Shown here one piece after another: positions 62,101-64,000 of a stretch of DNA of 64,000 nucleotides. The stretch spans positions 1 through 64,000 of the forward strand of contig CAOKHZ010000024.1 in assembly GCA_948468385.1 (NCBI GenBank), written 5' to 3'. Source of the stretch: an uncultured Faecalicatena sp. Its GTDB lineage: Bacteria; Bacillota; Clostridia; Lachnospirales; Lachnospiraceae. The notes beneath the pieces were generated by a model. The model had not been told where the DNA came from. It saw only the letters and a program-made list of their open reading frames with translations, and searched no databases. Made by a program: the position numbers and the translations under genes. How positions within the stretch are numbered: the stretch's first letter is position 1; the number at the start of each line of letters is the position of its first letter.

Positions 62101-62264
62101 CTTCGCGCGCCACCGGATACCCACAAGGTCGTGACGACGAGAATCGCCGCGATAATGATTCCGCCGCATACCCCGTAAACGATGGTCTTCCTTCTCTGCC
62201 TTTCATTAATACTTTTACGCTGTAATTGTTCCATTTTCTTGTTCTTGCCCTTCTCTTTGCTCAT
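59160..62264 (-). CDS. Hybrid sensor histidine kinase with Cache-like sensor, PAS and two receiver domains
   Basis: The product is 1034 residues from the ATG at 62264 (GAGGAG box). Two membrane helices (about 27-50 and 320-340) flank an extracellular Cache-like sensor domain. A PAS domain (about 380-495: GSGLWSMEFDKNARMISCIWSDVFRDMLGY ...) is followed by HisKA with the phospho-histidine H532 in NNMSHDIRTPMNAIIGF. The HATPase has the N box (NQVLLNLLSNAMKFT), VKDTGIGMS and GTGLGMAITKNIV. Receiver 1 has the phospho-acceptor region YIIDWLMPDMNG, and receiver 2 has LILMDIQMPIMDG. No DNA-binding output or Hpt domain is attached, so the phosphate partner is elsewhere. It senses an unknown external ligand. 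Confidence 0.93.
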   Translation of the reverse strand: MSKEKGKNKKMEQLQRKSINERQRRKTIVYGVCGGIIIAAILVVTTLWVSGGARRGTDEAVNRVSEFYLEELAGRRAQVVYEDLKNNFAHMENALGILEDSDLESQETLQSFLKKVKTLYGVDEFALVDENDMVYTANGVVLGREEYGNDYDFLFGELAEPVIRTPNFQGERKQMVLASPAEGIFFQGTRVRTCFIRINIDEMLSYLTLQTSDNETYCNLYYRDGESLTNDEFGHLVEGGNLLSALSQAQFDNGFEFEMLKDDFENGRSGQTSFHHHGVREELSYIPVEGTDWMLTILIRDSVINEQISSISSEMMSRGVVQVLVTMLTMLGVFLALIYQSRKNAGVLLKQEKENGDRIRSAYAQIEREQTAMENIHATMGSGLWSMEFDKNARMISCIWSDVFRDMLGYQGEDEFPNKLESWSDLLHTDDKDHVMKEYWDTVLDYSGEKTYDVEYRLLTRNAGWRWFHAAGRLSRREDGSPITFVGLFVDIDDEKKMELQLEQQQKDLQDALAEAQHANRAKTTFLNNMSHDIRTPMNAIIGFTSLAAAHIDNTKQVQEYLSKITTSSNHLLSLINDVLDMSRIESGKMKIEEKETSLPEIMHDLKTIVQADIASKRLEFFIDTADVVNEHVLCDKLRLNQVLLNLLSNAMKFTKPGGIVSVRILQKGNSSGGLASYEFRVKDTGIGMSKEFVEHVFEPFERERTSTISGIQGTGLGMAITKNIVDMMGGTISVESEEGKGTTFTVSLQLKTCSGSVRQEAIPELKGLRALVVDDDFNTCSSVTKMLSTIGMRPDWTTSGKEAVLRARLATEQNDEYAAYIIDWLMPDMNGVEVVRRIRGIIGNEKPIIILTAYDWSDIEEEARKAGVTAFCSKPIFLSELRDILESPFAVEEVKDDASEENTCFDGKKILLVEDNELNQEIAVEILQEAGFFIDVAEDGVVAVDKVKKAEPGQYDLILMDIQMPIMDGYEATRQIRAMEGSNLAGIPIIAMTANAFDEDRKAARDAGMDGHIAKPIDIPKLMELLMEVLQRT

Positions 62265-62344
62265 AAACCCATTCTCCTCAGTATAGTAGGAAAATATCGT
62301 CACTTTTTTCTATCAAATTCATAAAATCAACGGTACATTACACC

Positions 62345-62506
62345 AGTGTACTGACACGTTGATTTTTGATAAAACCGCGCTGCATATTTGTGCATCGACA
62401 AGGCGGATGAAAGAGGCGATGCGGTGGCATCGTCGATTGAATCCAACGCGGTTCGATGTCGCAAATAGGCAAGTGGTTTTGCTTAATATGAACGTGTCAG
62501 TACACT
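62345..62506. repeat. 162-bp hairpin element with 16-bp terminal inverted repeats (MITE-like)
   Basis: AGTGTACTGACACGTT (62345-62360) is perfectly repeated in inverted form at 62491-62506. Inner sequences also pair in part (AAAACC...GTGCATCGA with TCGATG...GGTTTT), so the whole element can fold as one long hairpin. A similar end, CCAGTGCACTGACTCGTT, occurs at 35686-35703. No reading frame or clear target-site duplication was seen. Confidence 0.7.
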
Positions 62507-62510
62507 AGCC

Positions 62511-62711
62511 TCACTTCTCCTTATAATACAACATGCAATGGCAGTACCCTTCAAACTCCGGGTCTGCAATCTGTTCCTTGAACTCCTTGCAAATGCATTT
62601 GATGTCCTCGCTTTTGCCGACACGGCAAGGGCAATACCCGCCTTTTTCCTCCAATCCCTTCTTTACGGTTGCCACGATTTCCGCATCTTCATTTAACCTG
62701 ACTTTTCCCAT
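62511..62711 (-). CDS. Ferredoxin-thioredoxin reductase catalytic-subunit-like protein
   Basis: This 66-residue protein starts at the ATG at 62711 (AAAGGATGG upstream); an ATG 9 bases earlier is possible. The cysteines follow the FTR beta-chain pattern: CPCR, CICKEF and CHC (GGYCPCRVGKSEDIKCICKEF ... GYCHCMLYY). They hold a [4Fe-4S] cluster next to a redox disulfide. In anaerobes, short proteins of this family are thought to pass electrons from ferredoxin to thioredoxin-like proteins. A ferredoxin or thioredoxin gene is not adjacent. Its stop abuts the MITE-like repeat. Confidence 0.85.
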   Translation of the reverse strand: MGKVRLNEDAEIVATVKKGLEEKGGYCPCRVGKSEDIKCICKEFKEQIADPEFEGYCHCMLYYKEK

Positions 62712-62809
62712 CTTTTCCATCCTTTCCACAATATAAATATTGATATTTATGTAATTCACTACTTTTTTATGAGTCATAATATAGCACAATTTGCCGACAA
62801 TTACAACAT

Positions 62810-62852
62810 CCCGTTACAATTCGCGGCCACTTGGGTCACAAACCGTAACGGG
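62810..62852. repeat. CCCGTTAC...GTAACGGG hairpin, GTTACAATTC repeat family
   Basis: CCCGTTAC (62810-62817) pairs with GTAACGGG (62845-62852), and AATTCGCGGCC follows the first arm as in the other copies. It lies in the gap between the GH3 gene and the FTR-like gene. The remaining bases of that gap (62853-63012) show no gene. Confidence 0.6.
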
Positions 62853-63012
62853 ACGAAAAAATGACATCCATCTATTTTGAAGTATTCAATTCTCAGTATT
62901 CGATTCTCTGACCTCTTTTCTGATTTTCAAAATCATCGAAGGTGCTACCGAGAGTTCATCCACCCCATGTGGACAAATGCCTCCGAAAATTTCGGGATTC
63001 CCTCTCGCACCC

Positions 63013-64000
63013 CTACATTATGATTTCATGGGCATATTCCATCGCCCGGCGGCAGTCCGTCCCGACATAGACCGTGTAGGCCGAATCCGTCACCCACTCG
63101 CCATTATAATAAAACCGCAGTTCGTCCTTTGGAATCGTGATGGCGACTTCTTTCTTTTCTCCCGGTTCCAACTCGACCCGGGAAAAACCCTTGAGCAGCT
63201 TCACCGGCCGGTCTTCGCCATTTGCCGCGCCCTTGCTGCCGACATAGGCCTGCACCACTTCCGCACCGGCCATCGCCCCGACATTTTCCACCAAAAGCCG
63301 AACCACGATGCCCTCTTTTGTTTTCTCCACCGTCGTATTTTCCAATTGGAAGCTAGTATAGCTAAGTCCGTAGCCAAACGGATAGGCGGGGGTTTTCTTC
63401 TCCTTGTCCAACAAGGTATAGCCGTGGTAATACCCGTACTCTATCTCGTAAGGTTTCTCGCCGATGTATTTAAATGACGGATAATCCGCTTCCTCCCGCG
63501 CCACGGAAAACGGCAGCTTTCCACTAAAGTTCACCTTTCCGGAAAGCAGGTTCGCCAATGCATTGCCGCCCTCGCATCCGGCATAGTACTGCATCACAAT
63601 CGCGTCCGCATATTCCTTCCACTCGTCCACCAAAATCGCACAGCCGGAATAAAGCACGACGACAACTTTCTTCCCCGCCTGCTTCAGACCCTTGATCAAT
63701 TCCACCTCTTCTTTTGCAAGGCGAAGGCTTAAGCGGTCTCCTCCTCCGTTTTTCGGTTTTTCGGTCAATTTATAATTCATGTTGGCAAAATACTCGCCCT
63801 CGCTCTTATAATCAAATCCGACACAGACGACGGCCACGTCGCCCCTGGCTTTTATGGCGGCGGCAATTTCCACCGGCGCGGCATCCTTCTTCGGGTTGGC
63901 CGTATTGCTGCATCCGGCCAGGGTCGTCTTAGAAAACGCCTGCTTCAACCCCTGATAAGGCGTAACCACCTGCTTGTCATACACGCGGCTCGAACCATGG
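63013..64000 (-). CDS. Glycoside hydrolase family 3 protein, C-terminal part (5' end outside window)
   Basis: The frame is open to the right edge (the codons before 63984 read GSSR-V-YDKQ), so the N-terminal catalytic barrel lies beyond the window. The visible 329 residues include the GH3 C-terminal alpha/beta-sandwich (DVAVVCVGFDYKSEGE, RLSLRLAKEEVELIKGLKQAG, KKVVVVLYSG, YYAGCEGGNALANLLSGKVNFSGKLPFSVA). The FN3-like domain typical of beta-glucosidases follows (AYPFGYGLSYTSFQLEN, GAEVVQAYVGSKGA, LLKGFSRVELEPGEKKEVAITI). It probably hydrolyses beta-glucosides or xylosides from plant or host glycans. No signal peptide can be judged. Confidence 0.93.
   Translation of the reverse strand, partial: HGSSRVYDKQVVTPYQGLKQAFSKTTLAGCSNTANPKKDAAPVEIAAAIKARGDVAVVCVGFDYKSEGEYFANMNYKLTEKPKNGGGDRLSLRLAKEEVELIKGLKQAGKKVVVVLYSGCAILVDEWKEYADAIVMQYYAGCEGGNALANLLSGKVNFSGKLPFSVAREEADYPSFKYIGEKPYEIEYGYYHGYTLLDKEKKTPAYPFGYGLSYTSFQLENTTVEKTKEGIVVRLLVENVGAMAGAEVVQAYVGSKGAANGEDRPVKLLKGFSRVELEPGEKKEVAITIPKDELRFYYNGEWVTDSAYTVYVGTDCRRAMEYAHEIIM

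Overview
The window looks like part of the chromosome of a gut-type Lachnospiraceae (Clostridia, Bacillota). The signs are strict-anaerobe fermentation genes (pyruvate formate-lyase and its activase), an anaerobic sulfatase-maturating radical SAM enzyme, CotJ spore-coat genes, BspA-type leucine-rich surface proteins with PKTGD sorting signals, a LarC-type nickel protein, and strong AGGAGG-like ribosome binding sites. The species cannot be fixed from sequence alone. No rRNA, tRNA or CRISPR array was seen.

Left edge (1-2.4 kb): debris of a mobile element (a frameshifted and internally deleted ParA gene, a TnpW-family gene, an unknown gene), then a von Willebrand A protein. At 2.5-7.2 kb are a secreted transglutaminase-like protein with cell-wall-binding-type repeats and a large membrane-anchored NACHT-type NTPase with LRR-like and TPR-like C-terminal regions.

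7.2-26.8 kb: one long, tightly packed minus-strand operon that encodes a type VII secretion system (T7SSb-like). It holds a WXG100 protein, an LXG-like large substrate with its two small helical partners (like ywqH-ywqI-ywqJ), a 1500-residue EssC FtsK/SpoIIIE ATPase with tandem FHA domains, and EsaB/YukD. It also holds two sortase-anchored BspA-type LRR proteins, a Ser/Thr kinase with a beta-propeller-like sensor, a ParA/CpaE-like ATPase, two FHA proteins, two small membrane proteins and a PP2C phosphatase. EsaA, EssA and EssB are not recognisable.

26.8-28.4 kb: the most interesting part. A tyrosine recombinase gene lies between perfect 27-bp inverted repeats, each built as 11-bp arm, 5-bp core, 11-bp arm. 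Inside the segment, next to the right repeat, is a near-consensus promoter (TTGACA-17-TATAGT) that points outward. As sequenced it runs straight into a rho-independent terminator just outside the right repeat. If the segment inverts, the same promoter would face the T7SS operon, whose upstream flank has no clear promoter of its own and no terminator. This is the layout of a Hin-like ON/OFF switch, with a tyrosine recombinase controlling a type VII secretion locus. The cloned state is read here as OFF.

28.5-64 kb: mostly household and accessory genes. These include an XRE regulator, a macrodomain protein, a secreted coiled-coil protein with divergent TetR, cotJC and a CotJA-CotJB fusion, a hydrolase, a P-loop kinase, an ECF S component, LarC1, LysR with TauE/SafE exporter, an anaerobic sulfatase-maturating enzyme, and a DUF4317 protein. 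Next come a MATE pump behind a leader-peptide attenuator, a Gly/Tyr-rich secreted protein, a Rieske flavoprotein, pflA/pflB, a CoA-disulfide-reductase/rhodanese, a Crp regulator with a divergent NifX-like protein, and YhaN/YhaO DNA-repair-type proteins. The window ends with an MFS carrier, a hybrid histidine kinase, a ferredoxin-thioredoxin-reductase-like protein and a GH3 glycosidase cut by the right edge. Several intergenic spaces carry a dispersed GTTACAATTC repeat; two full copies share a three-hairpin shape although the stem sequences differ.
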